Of a stretch of 55,377 nt of DNA, positions 16,832 to 24,615 are shown one piece after another. This stretch comes from Candidatus Caccousia avistercoris (GTDB lineage: Bacteria; Bacillota; Clostridia; Oscillospirales; Acutalibacteraceae): contig DVMK01000134.1 of the NCBI GenBank assembly GCA_018715025.1, positions 1 through 55,377 on the forward strand, read 5' to 3'. A model generated the notes under the pieces. The model was not told the DNA's origin and did not search any database. It worked only from the letters and a program-made list of their open reading frames with translations. A program made the translations under genes and the position numbers. How positions within the stretch are numbered: the first letter of the stretch is position 1; each line of letters starts with the position of its first letter.

Positions 16832-17890
16832 TCACCTCTCCTCCCAGGGGGTGACGGCCCATTTCAGGCAGCCGTCCTCTCTGGCTTCAAAGACCCGGTA
16901 GCCCTCCAAAATGTCGTTGAGGGGCGCTTTGTGGGTAATGAGGAAGCTCACGTCCAGCCGGCCGGAACGGATGAGCTCCATCAGCCTGGCGCAGTGGACG
17001 GCGTCCACCCCTCCTGTCTTGAAGGTCAGATTTTTTCCATACATGGAGGGCAGGGGCAGGCACTGATCCTCCTCGTACATGGCCACCAGGGCCACCACCC
17101 CGTTGGGCCGGGCGATGCGCCAGGCCGTCTCAAAGCTGGTGGAGCCGCCCGCGGCCTCCACCACGCCGTCGGCGCCCCGGCCCTCTGTGGCAGCGCGCAC
17201 CGCCTGCTCCGGGTCCTGCCTTTCCGGGTTCACAAGCTCGTCTGCCAGCCCCAGGGAACAGGCCAGGGCCAGGCGGCTTTCGTCCACGTCCAGGGCGATG
17301 ATTTTGGATGCGCCGAACAGGCGGGCGCACGCCATGGCGCACAGCCCCACCGGCCCCGCCCCGATCACCGCGGCGGAATCCCCCGGCTGCAGCTGGCACA
17401 GCTCTGCCCCAAAGTACCCGCTGGAGAGGATATCCCCCAGGAACAGGGCCTGTTCGTCGGACACGCCCTCCGGGATCCTGGTGAGGCCCATGTCGGCGTA
17501 AGGAACCCGCACATACTCCGCCTGGCAGCCGTCGATGCGGCAGCCAAGCTCCCAGCCGCCGCGGACGCAGTTGTTGATGTACCCCCGGCGGCAGAACCAG
17601 CATTCCCCGCAGAAGGTGATGCAGTTGGCCGCCGCCCGGTCGCCGGGGCGCAGGGTTTTCACCCCGCTGCCCGCCTGCACCACCCGGCCCACAAACTCAT
17701 GGCCCAGCACCACACCCGGCTTTGCCCGGGGAACGGCCCCGTGCATGATGTGCAGGTCGCTGGTGCATATCGTGGAAAGCGTCACCTGCACAATGGCGTC
17801 CCCCGGCTCCTGCAGCCGGGGCGACGGGCGCTCGGTCAGTTCCAGCCTGCCGCCTTCCCGGCAGACAAGCGCTTTCATGGTTGGTTTCAT
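16832..17890 (-). CDS. Zinc-dependent medium-chain alcohol dehydrogenase
   Basis: 352-residue MDR-family oxidoreductase. Catalytic zinc ligands: Cys in STICTSDLH (about residue 42) and the GHEFVGRV motif. The structural zinc loop is FCGECWFCRRGYINNC (C-x2-C-x2-C-x7-C), and the NAD fold is AAVIGAGPVGLCA. Substrate unknown; the TSDLH form is shared with secondary-alcohol and threonine-type dehydrogenases. Start 17890 (MKPTMKAL) is favoured by GGAGG five bases upstream; 17878 is the other choice. Followed directly by the WYL regulator. Confidence 0.87.
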   Translation of the reverse strand: MKPTMKALVCREGGRLELTERPSPRLQEPGDAIVQVTLSTICTSDLHIMHGAVPRAKPGVVLGHEFVGRVVQAGSGVKTLRPGDRAAANCITFCGECWFCRRGYINNCVRGGWELGCRIDGCQAEYVRVPYADMGLTRIPEGVSDEQALFLGDILSSGYFGAELCQLQPGDSAAVIGAGPVGLCAMACARLFGASKIIALDVDESRLALACSLGLADELVNPERQDPEQAVRAATEGRGADGVVEAAGGSTSFETAWRIARPNGVVALVAMYEEDQCLPLPSMYGKNLTFKTGGVDAVHCARLMELIRSGRLDVSFLITHKAPLNDILEGYRVFEAREDGCLKWAVTPWEER

Positions 17891-17921
17891 ACGTTTCCTC
17901 CCCGCTTCCCGTTTTTCCTCC

Positions 17922-17950
17922 ATTATACACCCTGGCGCGGCGGCTGTCAC
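17922..17950 (-). promoter_or_regulatory. Promoter of the alcohol dehydrogenase-WYL operon
   Basis: Minus strand: GTGACA (17945-17950), 17-base spacer, TATAAT (17922-17927), 32 bases before the start codon. Confidence 0.8.
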
Positions 17951-17952
17951 CG

Positions 17953-17997
17953 AAAAAGATGGGGCCCGCCTTTGTGCATGGCACAGAAGCGGGCCCG
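17953..17997 (-). terminator. Terminator of the HAD-HD gene
   Basis: Minus strand: outer stem GGGCCCGC/GCGGGCCC with an inner stem TGTGC/GCACA, followed by CATCTTTTTC. Confidence 0.85.
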
Positions 17998-18005
17998 GCG
18001 TATGT

Positions 18006-19334
18006 TTACAGCGCCCCGTACAGGCGGTCCAGCAGGGCCAGGCCTGTTTTGGTGCGGAAGATTTTTTCCCGAAGGGAGGCGACTTCGGCCGCCCCCAGGC
18101 CGTTTTCCCCAATGTTCACCAGGAAATCCGCCTCTGCCAGCGCCTGCCAGTCGTCCCCCTGGATATTTTCATAGGAATGGTGGCGGCCCACCAGCCAGGC
18201 CACCCGCTCCACCACGTCAAGCCCGTAGCCAAGGCGGGAAAGCATCCGCCGGGCGGGGGCGGGGCCCTCCGTCTCCTGCAGGGGGCCTGCGTCAGAGCCG
18301 TACTTTTCCAGCGCCGGGCGGATGCCGATGTCGTGTACCAGGGCGGCCGCCTCCACCACACGCCGCAGGGGCTGGGGGAAGCCCTCGCCCCGGGCGATCA
18401 CCCCGGCGTAGGCGTACACCTTCATCAGGTGATGGATGCGCCGGGGGCAGCCCTGCTCATACTCTGCCATGGCCAGGGCCAAAGCGGAATCATCCGGGGG
18501 AAGGCGGCCGGGCTCCAGCACAAAGCGCTCTACGGCAATGCCCAGGCCGCCCCGGCTGTTGATTTCCTCCGTCTCATACCGTGCATGGGCCTTCGTCTCG
18601 GGCAGGCCGTTCTTCATGGCCACCGAATACCCGGCCCAGTCCATCATGTCAAAGTCGTTGTCCCCGTCGCCCACGGCCATCACCTCCTCCCGGGCAATGC
18701 CCAGGCGCTGGCACAGGCTGGCCAGGCCCAGGCCCTTATTGACGCCCCGGAAGTTCAGCTCCATATAATTTTCCACCGAGGAGGAAACGGAGAGGTCGTC
18801 CCCCGCCCCCACCCGCCGCAGGATCTCCTCCTTCCGGCGGGGCGGCATATTGGAAACGGTGATTTTCTCTACCTGGCGGCGGCGCAGCTCCTCCGCCAGG
18901 TTCTGCACCACGTGCACCCTGGTAAGGAAGTGGCGCCAGAACCCGTTGGTCCTGGCCCATTCCTGCAGGATGGGCAGGTGCTTTTCCTGAACCCAGGACT
19001 CCCCGTCCGCATAGGATTCCACCGTCACCTCCGGGTACTCCTGCAGGATCTTCAGAATTTCCTGGGCCTTTTCCTGCGGAAAGGGCTGGCAAAACAGCCG
19101 TTCCCCTGTGGCTGTGTCCGCCGCGGCCGCCCCGTTGGAAACCACCGCGTAGCGGATCTGGGGCACCTGGGCCAGCACGTTCTGCAGAAGCGCCAGGGTG
19201 CGCCCGCTGCAGATGGCCAGCTGCACCCCCTGCTCCGCCGCCCGGCGCAGCGCCTGCCGGGAGCGCTCCGGCACCGTCATGTGGTCGTCGTCCAGCAGGG
19301 TGCCGTCCAAATCCACCGCAATCAATCGTATCAA
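18006..19334 (-). CDS. Cof-type HAD phosphatase fused to an HD-domain phosphohydrolase
   Basis: A 442-residue two-domain cytosolic protein. Residues 1 to about 270 are a Cof/HAD-IIB phosphatase: AVDLDGTLLDDDH (nucleophile Asp), CSGRT, and GDGDNDFDMMDWAG near residue 245. Residues about 300-440 are an HD domain: first His in RIHHLMKV, AALVHDIGI, then VGRHHSYENI. Such fusions are not the usual architecture of either family, so the pair may act on one phosphorylated metabolite. The start is TTG at 19334 (MIRLIAVDLDG): AGGAGG lies eight bases upstream and translation begins at the HAD motif. Single-gene unit. Confidence 0.85.
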   Translation of the reverse strand: MIRLIAVDLDGTLLDDDHMTVPERSRQALRRAAEQGVQLAICSGRTLALLQNVLAQVPQIRYAVVSNGAAAADTATGERLFCQPFPQEKAQEILKILQEYPEVTVESYADGESWVQEKHLPILQEWARTNGFWRHFLTRVHVVQNLAEELRRRQVEKITVSNMPPRRKEEILRRVGAGDDLSVSSSVENYMELNFRGVNKGLGLASLCQRLGIAREEVMAVGDGDNDFDMMDWAGYSVAMKNGLPETKAHARYETEEINSRGGLGIAVERFVLEPGRLPPDDSALALAMAEYEQGCPRRIHHLMKVYAYAGVIARGEGFPQPLRRVVEAAALVHDIGIRPALEKYGSDAGPLQETEGPAPARRMLSRLGYGLDVVERVAWLVGRHHSYENIQGDDWQALAEADFLVNIGENGLGAAEVASLREKIFRTKTGLALLDRLYGAL

Positions 19335-19368
19335 CCGTAATCCCTCCTCGTATACAGCGTCTCTTTTC

Positions 19369-19396
19369 AGTATAAACGGAGGATTTTCAATTGCAA
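19369..19396 (-). promoter_or_regulatory. Promoter of the HAD-HD gene
   Basis: Minus strand: TTGCAA (19391-19396), 16-base spacer, TATACT (19369-19374). Confidence 0.6.
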
Positions 19397-19482
19397 TTCT
19401 TTTTGCCGGGAAAGGAAGCGATTCTGTCAAACACACGGGAATTTTCCAATCAGACGGAAAATTTTGTCTCTTTTGTCTCCCC

Positions 19483-19511
19483 TTTACAAGGCCGCCCTCC
19501 TGCGGTATCAT
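19483..19511 (+). promoter_or_regulatory. Promoter of the P1-family peptidase gene
   Basis: TTTACA (19483-19488), 17-base spacer, TATCAT (19506-19511), about 25 bases before the AAAAGGAG ribosome site. Confidence 0.7.
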
Positions 19512-19543
19512 GATAAAAACACACAGCAAAAGGAGCGGACGCT

Positions 19544-20578
19544 ATGGGAACCACCCTTTCCTTCGACCATTTTCCAAAAGGCCCGAAAAATCAAATCACC
19601 GACGTGCCCGGCGTGCTGGTGGGCCACAAGACGCTGAGCAGCGGCCCGGTGCAGACGGGGGTGACCGCCGTTCTTCCCCACGGGGGCAACCTGTTCCGGG
19701 AGAAGGTCACCGCCGCCGTCCATGTGATCAACGGCTTCGGGAAAAGTACCGGCAGCATTCAGGTGGAGGAGCTGGGCACGCTGGAAACGCCCATCCTTCT
19801 CACCAACACACTCAGCGTGGGGGACGTTTCCTCTGAGCTGGTGAAGTACATGCTGGAGCAGAACCCGGAAATCGGGGTGGACACCGGTACCGTGAACCCG
19901 GTGGTGATGGAGTGCAACGACGGCTACCTGAACGACATCCGGGGCCTGCACGTCACCGGGCAGGACGTGCGCGAGGCCCTGGCGGCGGCTTCCCCCAGCT
20001 TTGCGGAGGGGGCGGTGGGCGCAGGCCGGGGCATGAGCTGCTACCAGCTGAAGGGGGGCATAGGCTCTGCCTCGCGCCTGCTGGAATTCGGCGGCAGAAC
20101 CTACTGCCTGGGGGCCCTGGTGCTGAGCAACTTCGGTTCGCTGGCAGACCTGATTGTGTGCGGCCGCCCTGTGGGCCCCCGCCTGGCGGCGGACCTGGCC
20201 ATGGAGGAGGACCTGGGCTCCATCATCAGCATTCTGGCCACGGACGTGCCCCTGAGTGAACGGCAGCTGAAGCGGCTGTGCAGGCGGGCCTCGGTGGGCA
20301 TTGCCCGCACCGGGGGCCACATTGGCAACGGCAGCGGCGAGGTGGTGCTGGGCTTCACCACCGCCCACCGGATCCGCCACCAGGAGGAGCGGGACGTCAT
20401 CGACTTCCCCGTTTTGGCGGAAAAGAACATCAACCTGATGTTCCGCGCGGCAGCGGGGGCGGTGGAGGAAGCGATCATCAGTTCTATGCTCCACGCGGAA
20501 ACCGTCACCGGCCGGGCGGGCCACCGGCGCCTGTCCCTGGCAGGGCTTCTGAAAGAGGAGCTTCCCGCCTGGGAATGA
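19544..20578 (+). CDS. P1-family aminopeptidase (DmpA / L-aminopeptidase D-esterase type)
   Basis: 344-residue Ntn-type hydrolase that matures by self-cleavage into two chains. N-terminal NQITDVPGVLVGHKT and GVTAVLPHGGN are typical of the family, as is GAVGAGRGMSC followed by KGGIGSASR near residue 170. The expected self-cleavage nucleophile is a Ser/Thr at the start of the small chain further on. Members release N-terminal D- or L-amino acids from small peptides. It is monocistronic and convergent with an M55 D-aminopeptidase gene. AAAAGGAG precedes the ATG. Confidence 0.88.
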   Translation: MGTTLSFDHFPKGPKNQITDVPGVLVGHKTLSSGPVQTGVTAVLPHGGNLFREKVTAAVHVINGFGKSTGSIQVEELGTLETPILLTNTLSVGDVSSELVKYMLEQNPEIGVDTGTVNPVVMECNDGYLNDIRGLHVTGQDVREALAAASPSFAEGAVGAGRGMSCYQLKGGIGSASRLLEFGGRTYCLGALVLSNFGSLADLIVCGRPVGPRLAADLAMEEDLGSIISILATDVPLSERQLKRLCRRASVGIARTGGHIGNGSGEVVLGFTTAHRIRHQEERDVIDFPVLAEKNINLMFRAAAGAVEEAIISSMLHAETVTGRAGHRRLSLAGLLKEELPAWE

Positions 20579-20593
20579 AAGGGAAAAAAGCTG

Positions 20594-20627
20594 AAAAAGC
20601 GGCCCCCCCGCGCTGCGGGGAGCCGCT
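20594..20627 (-). terminator. Terminator of the M55 peptidase gene
   Basis: Minus strand: GCGGCTCCCCGC-type stem, short loop, complementary GCGGGG...GCCGC, then TTTTT. On the plus strand the T-run is weak but it may also stop the convergent transcript. Confidence 0.75.
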
Positions 20628-20651
20628 TGCTGGTTTTCGGAAGCTTTCCGG

Positions 20652-21449
20652 TTACAGGCAGAACATGAAGAATTTCAGCACATCCATGTAATCGCCGGAA
20701 GAAAACACGACGGTCTTATCGTCCACCGCCTTGGCCCCCGGGTAGAAGGAATTGCGGAAGGCCGCCTTGTGCTCCCGGTAGCGCACCTCCACCTGGAAGC
20801 TGGCGGGCAGAACCACCTTGCACTGGGACACATCCTTCCGCAGGGCCTCTGCCATGCCGGCGCGGATGCGCTTCACGGCCTCTGCCGGCTGCAGGGAGAG
20901 GGAAGCGCCGCCCATGCCCTCGCTCACCGCCACGGCGGTGATGTTGGGGCAAATAGCCCTGGCGCTTTCGCACAGGGCCTTGTCGCCGCTGACAAACACC
21001 ACCGGCACCCCCAGGTACCCGGCGTAGTAGGCGTTGATGCGGAACTCGCTGGCCAGCTCCCCGTTGATTTTAATGTACTCATTCTGCAGGTTCATGGTGT
21101 GGGAAAGGGGGTTGCCGTTGACCGCGCAGCCGCTGTGGTAGCCGGTCATGGCTGCGGCGCCGAAGCTTGCGTCAAGCCCGGCCATCATAGAGGCGGGGCC
21201 GCCGGTCCAGCCGCGCAGGATGCGCACGCCCTCGGGCAGCTCTTCCGGGATGATGTTGCGGGCGGTGTCGTGGGCGTCCTTCACCACAACCTCCTGCACG
21301 CCGGCTTCCTGGGCGCCCCGGCAGGCGCCGCGCACCTCGCGGGTCATTTGGGCGGAAAAATATTCGTACAGCTTGGAACCGGGCTCGGTTTCGTCCCAGG
21401 TGCAGATGCCTGCGGTGCCCTCAATGTCAGAGCTGATAAAAAGCTTCAT
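20652..21449 (-). CDS. dppA: M55-family D-aminopeptidase
   Basis: 265-residue zinc peptidase of the DppA family, which removes N-terminal D-amino acids from short peptides such as D-Ala-D-Ala. The protein begins MKLFISSDIEGTAG, where SDIEG holds metal ligands; VVKDAHDTARN gives a further Asp/His, and MTGYHSG near residue 115 adds another His. Start 21449 is used because AGGAGG lies ten bases upstream. The frame is open another 27 codons upstream, but that stretch is not conserved in the family. In other Firmicutes the gene often sits in a dipeptide-permease operon; here it stands alone. The symbol is by family only. Confidence 0.85.
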   Translation of the reverse strand: MKLFISSDIEGTAGICTWDETEPGSKLYEYFSAQMTREVRGACRGAQEAGVQEVVVKDAHDTARNIIPEELPEGVRILRGWTGGPASMMAGLDASFGAAAMTGYHSGCAVNGNPLSHTMNLQNEYIKINGELASEFRINAYYAGYLGVPVVFVSGDKALCESARAICPNITAVAVSEGMGGASLSLQPAEAVKRIRAGMAEALRKDVSQCKVVLPASFQVEVRYREHKAAFRNSFYPGAKAVDDKTVVFSSGDYMDVLKFFMFCL

Positions 21450-21562
21450 GGTTTTCTTTCCTCCTGTCATAAAATCAGTCCCCGGCGGGCAGGGGCCGCA
21501 CGGTTTCGCGGGGCCTGTCCGCGCCTTCATTCGTCCGGCGAAGGGGTGAAGCAGATAGGAAC

Positions 21563-21591
21563 ATTATACCGTTTTCTGGCGAAAACCGCAA
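21563..21591 (-). promoter_or_regulatory. Promoter of the M55 peptidase gene
   Basis: Minus strand: TTGCGG (21586-21591), 17-base spacer, TATAAT (21563-21568). It gives a GC-rich leader of about 105 bases. It starts just after the GNAT stop codon, with no terminator between. Confidence 0.75.
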
Positions 21592-21595
21592 TGGG

Positions 21596-22078
21596 TTACG
21601 GGGATTCTTTCCCTGCAAGGGGCAGCCGGTACACCAGAAGGTCCCCTTCCCTTCCCTGCAGGCGGAAACCGTGTTTTTCCGCCAGGCGGCGTGTCGCGGC
21701 CTGCTCCGGCACACATTCCAGCACCAGGGCGGGAATTCCCTCCCGCCTGGCGCGGGCAGAAACCGCCCTGGTAAGTTCCCCCGCCAGGCCGCGGCCCCAG
21801 AGCTCCCGCCCCAGTACCCAGCCCAGCTCCCAGTCCCGCCCCCTGTAAGGGTGAAAGATCAGGTAACCCGCCGCCTTTTCTTCCCCCCGCAGAAGGACGG
21901 TGTGGATGGGCGGCGGGCTGGCCTGAAGGCATTGGGCTACGAAGCGGGCGGTCTGCTCCTGGGAAAAGGGCGGCTCCAAAAAGCGCATCACGCAGGGGTC
22001 AGCCAAGATCTTTCCCAAGGCCCCTGCATCCTCCTGCCGCAGGGGACGCACCCGGCAGCGCTCTGTTTCCAAATACAA
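21596..22078 (-). CDS. GNAT-family N-acetyltransferase (RimJ/RimL-like)
   Basis: 160-residue acetyl-CoA-dependent acyltransferase of the Acetyltransf_3 type. It begins LETERCRVRPLRQED, a typical start for the group. The acetyl-CoA loop region is GWVLGRELWGRGLAGE, followed by the C-terminal LAEKHGFRLQGR motif. The start is TTG at 22078: AAAGGAGG lies seven bases upstream and no ATG fits. Acceptor unknown; related proteins acetylate protein N-termini or small amines. Confidence 0.82.
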   Translation of the reverse strand: MYLETERCRVRPLRQEDAGALGKILADPCVMRFLEPPFSQEQTARFVAQCLQASPPPIHTVLLRGEEKAAGYLIFHPYRGRDWELGWVLGRELWGRGLAGELTRAVSARARREGIPALVLECVPEQAATRRLAEKHGFRLQGREGDLLVYRLPLAGKESP

Positions 22079-22107
22079 CGCGCCCCCTCCTTTCTCTTCC
22101 AGGCATG

Positions 22108-22139
22108 AAAAACCTCCCCGCGGCCAGGCCGCGGGGAGG
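22108..22139 (-). terminator. Terminator of the CrtO-like acyltransferase gene
   Basis: Perfect 12-base stem CCTCCCCGCGGC/GCCGCGGGGAGG with a three-base loop, then TTTTT on the minus strand. Confidence 0.92.
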
Positions 22140-22152
22140 CGGATTTCAGGCT

Positions 22153-22671
22153 TCACACGCAGGCGGCAGCCGTTTCCATGCCCTCGCCCTTCTGGGTGCG
22201 CAGGCGGCGCTTGCGCACGGTCTGCAGGCGGAACCGGTTGTACCGCTGCACCGCCGCGAAGGGCAGGTTGCCCAGCAGGGTGAGGAAGGCGGCCAGCAGG
22301 CCGAAGCCGATGGGATTGATAAGGAGCAGGAACACCGCGCACAGGGCGCCGGAAAGGTGCATCCACTCGCCCCGGCAGGTTTCCATGATAAACTGGTTCA
22401 GGTATTCCAGGGAAAGGTCGGTCAAATGCTCCTTGGAAAAGCCGTCCTTGGTGGAAAACTGGGGGATTTTATCCTTCCACACATTGATTTTCAGGGTGTC
22501 CTTGTACCACCGGCCGCCCCGCTCCCAATCCCGCGGGCGGAACCTGGGCTTCCTTTCGTCAAAATAGGAGGGCGGCAGCTTGATGCAGGCCACAAAGACC
22601 ACAATGTGCCACACCGCCACAATCAGCAGATCCCATACAATAATTTGAACGCCTGAGAGCCCTTTCAGCAT
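22153..22671 (-). CDS. CrtO-like acyltransferase family membrane protein
   Basis: 172 residues, two or three membrane segments (about 10-30 and 108-140). The central pattern matches the glycosyl-4,4'-diaponeurosporenoate acyltransferase (CrtO) family as I know it: WERGGRWYKDTLKINVWKD, then YLNQFIMETCRGEW and NLPFAAVQRYNR. In staphylococci this enzyme acylates the carotenoid staphyloxanthin, but most homologues in Clostridia have no carotenoid pathway. None is seen here, so the substrate is unknown. AAGAGGG-type ribosome site before the ATG. Single gene with its own terminator. Confidence 0.75.
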   Translation of the reverse strand: MLKGLSGVQIIVWDLLIVAVWHIVVFVACIKLPPSYFDERKPRFRPRDWERGGRWYKDTLKINVWKDKIPQFSTKDGFSKEHLTDLSLEYLNQFIMETCRGEWMHLSGALCAVFLLLINPIGFGLLAAFLTLLGNLPFAAVQRYNRFRLQTVRKRRLRTQKGEGMETAAACV

Positions 22672-22805
22672 CGCCCTCTTCCCCTTTCCTTGTCCATCCC
22701 CGCCCTGCGGAAGATTTCACATAAGCTTATTGCAAAATTAAAAAAATTATTCTGGATTATCCTGCCCAGATATGATAAGATCCACAACAGAGAAATCTTA
22801 CCATT

Positions 22806-22834
22806 TTGTCACATTTCATGTACTATATTATATC
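22806..22834 (+). promoter_or_regulatory. Possible promoter of the epimerase operon
   Basis: TTGTCA (22806-22811), 17-base spacer, TATATC (22829-22834), in an AT-rich stretch. The -10 box is imperfect and an overlapping TATTAT has poor spacing. Confidence 0.45.
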
Positions 22835-22860
22835 TCAAAAGTTGGGAGCGTGCAAGCAAA

Positions 22861-23871
22861 ATGAAAGTATTATTTTTGGGCGGAACCGGAACCATAAGCT
22901 CGGCCTGCGCGGCCCTGGCCCAGGAGCTGGGCTGGCAGGTCGCCCTGATGAACCGGGGCAGCCGCCCGGCCCCGGAGGGCATGGAGCTGATCCAGGCCGA
23001 CTGCAGCGACCCTGACGCCATGAAAGCGGCCCTGGAGGGGCGGGAATTCGACGTGGTGGCGGATTTCATCGCCTTCACCCCCCTGCACATTCAGCGGGAT
23101 TTGGAGCTGTTCCGCGGCCGGTGCGGCCAGTATATTTTCATCAGCTCCGCCTCCGCCTACCAGAAGCCTGCCTCGCATTACAAAATTACGGAGAGCACCC
23201 CCCTGTGCAACCCTTACTGGCAGTATTCCCGGGACAAAATCGCCTGTGAAGAGCTGCTGATGGAGGCTTACCGGGGCTTCGGCTTCCCCGTCACCATTGT
23301 GCGCCCCAGCCACACCTACTGCGAACGCTCCATCCCGGTGGCGCTGCACGGCAAAAACGGCAGCTGGCAGGTGATCCGCCGCATGCAGGAGGGCAAGCCC
23401 GTTATTGTTCACGGGGACGGCCTTTCCCTGTGGACCTTCACCTTCCACACCGACTTTGCCAAAGCCTTCTGCGGGCTGATGGGCAACCCCCACGCCCTGG
23501 GGGAGGCGGTTCACATTACCAGCGACGAAACCCTTACCTGGAACCAGGCCTACGAGATTATTGGCCGCACCATTGGGGTAAAGCCGAACCTGGTACACAT
23601 TTCCAGCGATTTTCTGGCCGCCTTCAACCCGGAGCTGCTGGGCTCCCTTCTGGGGGACAAGGCCAATTCCGTGGTGTTCGACAACAGCAAGATCAAGCGC
23701 CTGGTTCCCGGCTTCTGCGCCCAGGTGCGCTACGACCAGGGCGTGGCCCGCTGCTGGGAGTACCTGCAGGCCCACCGGGAACTGCAGAAGGAGGATCCCT
23801 CCTTCGACGCCTGGTGCGACCGGGTCATCGCCGCCCATTTCGCGGGGCTGAGGGGGGCCGCCCGTGGATGA
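22861..23871 (+). CDS. NAD-dependent epimerase/dehydratase-family protein
   Basis: 336-residue extended short-chain dehydrogenase. The nucleotide fold is MKVLFLGGTGTISS, the strand-4 region FISSASAYQKP supplies the catalytic Ser, and WQYSRDKIACE carries Tyr-x3-Lys. The C-terminal part resembles sugar-nucleotide epimerases and plastid-type RNA-binding relatives. Substrate unknown. The ATG is preceded by GGGAG at 12 bases, a rather distant site. The next gene's GTG start overlaps its end by eight bases, so the two are coupled. Confidence 0.83.
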   Translation: MKVLFLGGTGTISSACAALAQELGWQVALMNRGSRPAPEGMELIQADCSDPDAMKAALEGREFDVVADFIAFTPLHIQRDLELFRGRCGQYIFISSASAYQKPASHYKITESTPLCNPYWQYSRDKIACEELLMEAYRGFGFPVTIVRPSHTYCERSIPVALHGKNGSWQVIRRMQEGKPVIVHGDGLSLWTFTFHTDFAKAFCGLMGNPHALGEAVHITSDETLTWNQAYEIIGRTIGVKPNLVHISSDFLAAFNPELLGSLLGDKANSVVFDNSKIKRLVPGFCAQVRYDQGVARCWEYLQAHRELQKEDPSFDAWCDRVIAAHFAGLRGAARG

Positions 23872-24593
23872 TTTTCAGGCCCTGCGCAGGCTTCCCATCC
23901 CCCCGCCCCGGTTTGACGAAAACGTGCCGGTGCCGTCGCCCCAGGAGTGCGGCGAGCCTTTGGTGGACCTGACCGGCGCAAGCCCCCGGCTGCAGTACGC
24001 CGCCTCGTACCGCAGCCGTGGCGTTCCCCACGCCCCGGCGCGCTGCTGGCTGCGGAAAACAGCGGCCGCCATGCTGGTGCAGGCGGCGGAAGCCCTGCCC
24101 CCCCGGGTGGTCTCTTCTGGTGTACGACAGCCTGCGCCCCCTGGCGGTGCAGCAGGCCCTGTACGACGAATTCCGGGAAAGGCTGCGAAAGCAGCACCCA
24201 GACTACACCGAGCAGCAGCTGGCGGAGGCCATCGACGGCTTTGTGGCCCTGCCCCGCCGGGACTTCCTGCGCCCCGCCCCCCACACCACCGGCGGGGCGG
24301 TGGACTTAACCCTCTGCCGCCAGGGGGAGCCGGTGCCCATGGGAACCGGCTTTGACGACTTTTCCCCCCGGGCCGCCACCCGGTTCCTGGAGGATCACCC
24401 CCAGGACGAAGCGGGCCAGGCCGCCCTGGAAAACAGGCGGCTGCTGTACCATTTTCTCACCCGGCGCGGCTTTGTGAACTATGAGGGGGAATGGTGGCAT
24501 TTTTCTTACGGCGACCGGGCCTGGGCCCGGCAGAAGGAAACCACGCCCTGCTACGGCTTTCTGGATCTGGAAGGCCGCGGGGATATTTGGTAA
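23864..24593 (+). pseudogene. VanX-type D-Ala-D-Ala dipeptidase gene with a +1 frameshift in a C7 run
   Basis: Family M15D dipeptidases hydrolyse D-Ala-D-Ala. The N-terminal part reads in one frame from GTG 23864 up to LPP at 24103. The rest, from GWSLLVYDSLRPLAVQ to the end at 24593, is in the next frame. Removing one C from the seven at 24098-24104 gives a continuous 242-residue protein. The C-terminal part keeps the zinc motifs HTTGGAVDL and EWWHFSYGD. As written only a 163-residue product lacking the metal site is made. It may be a recent mutation, a slippery phase-variable tract, or a sequencing error. Confidence 0.8.
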
Positions 24594-24615
24594 ACAAGAG
24601 AGAGGAGGATTTCCT

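Noticed and set aside
21450..21530. N-terminal extension of the M55 peptidase
   Set aside because: In frame but Cys/Pro-rich and unlike the family, which begins at MKLFISSDIEG; the ribosome site fits 21449.
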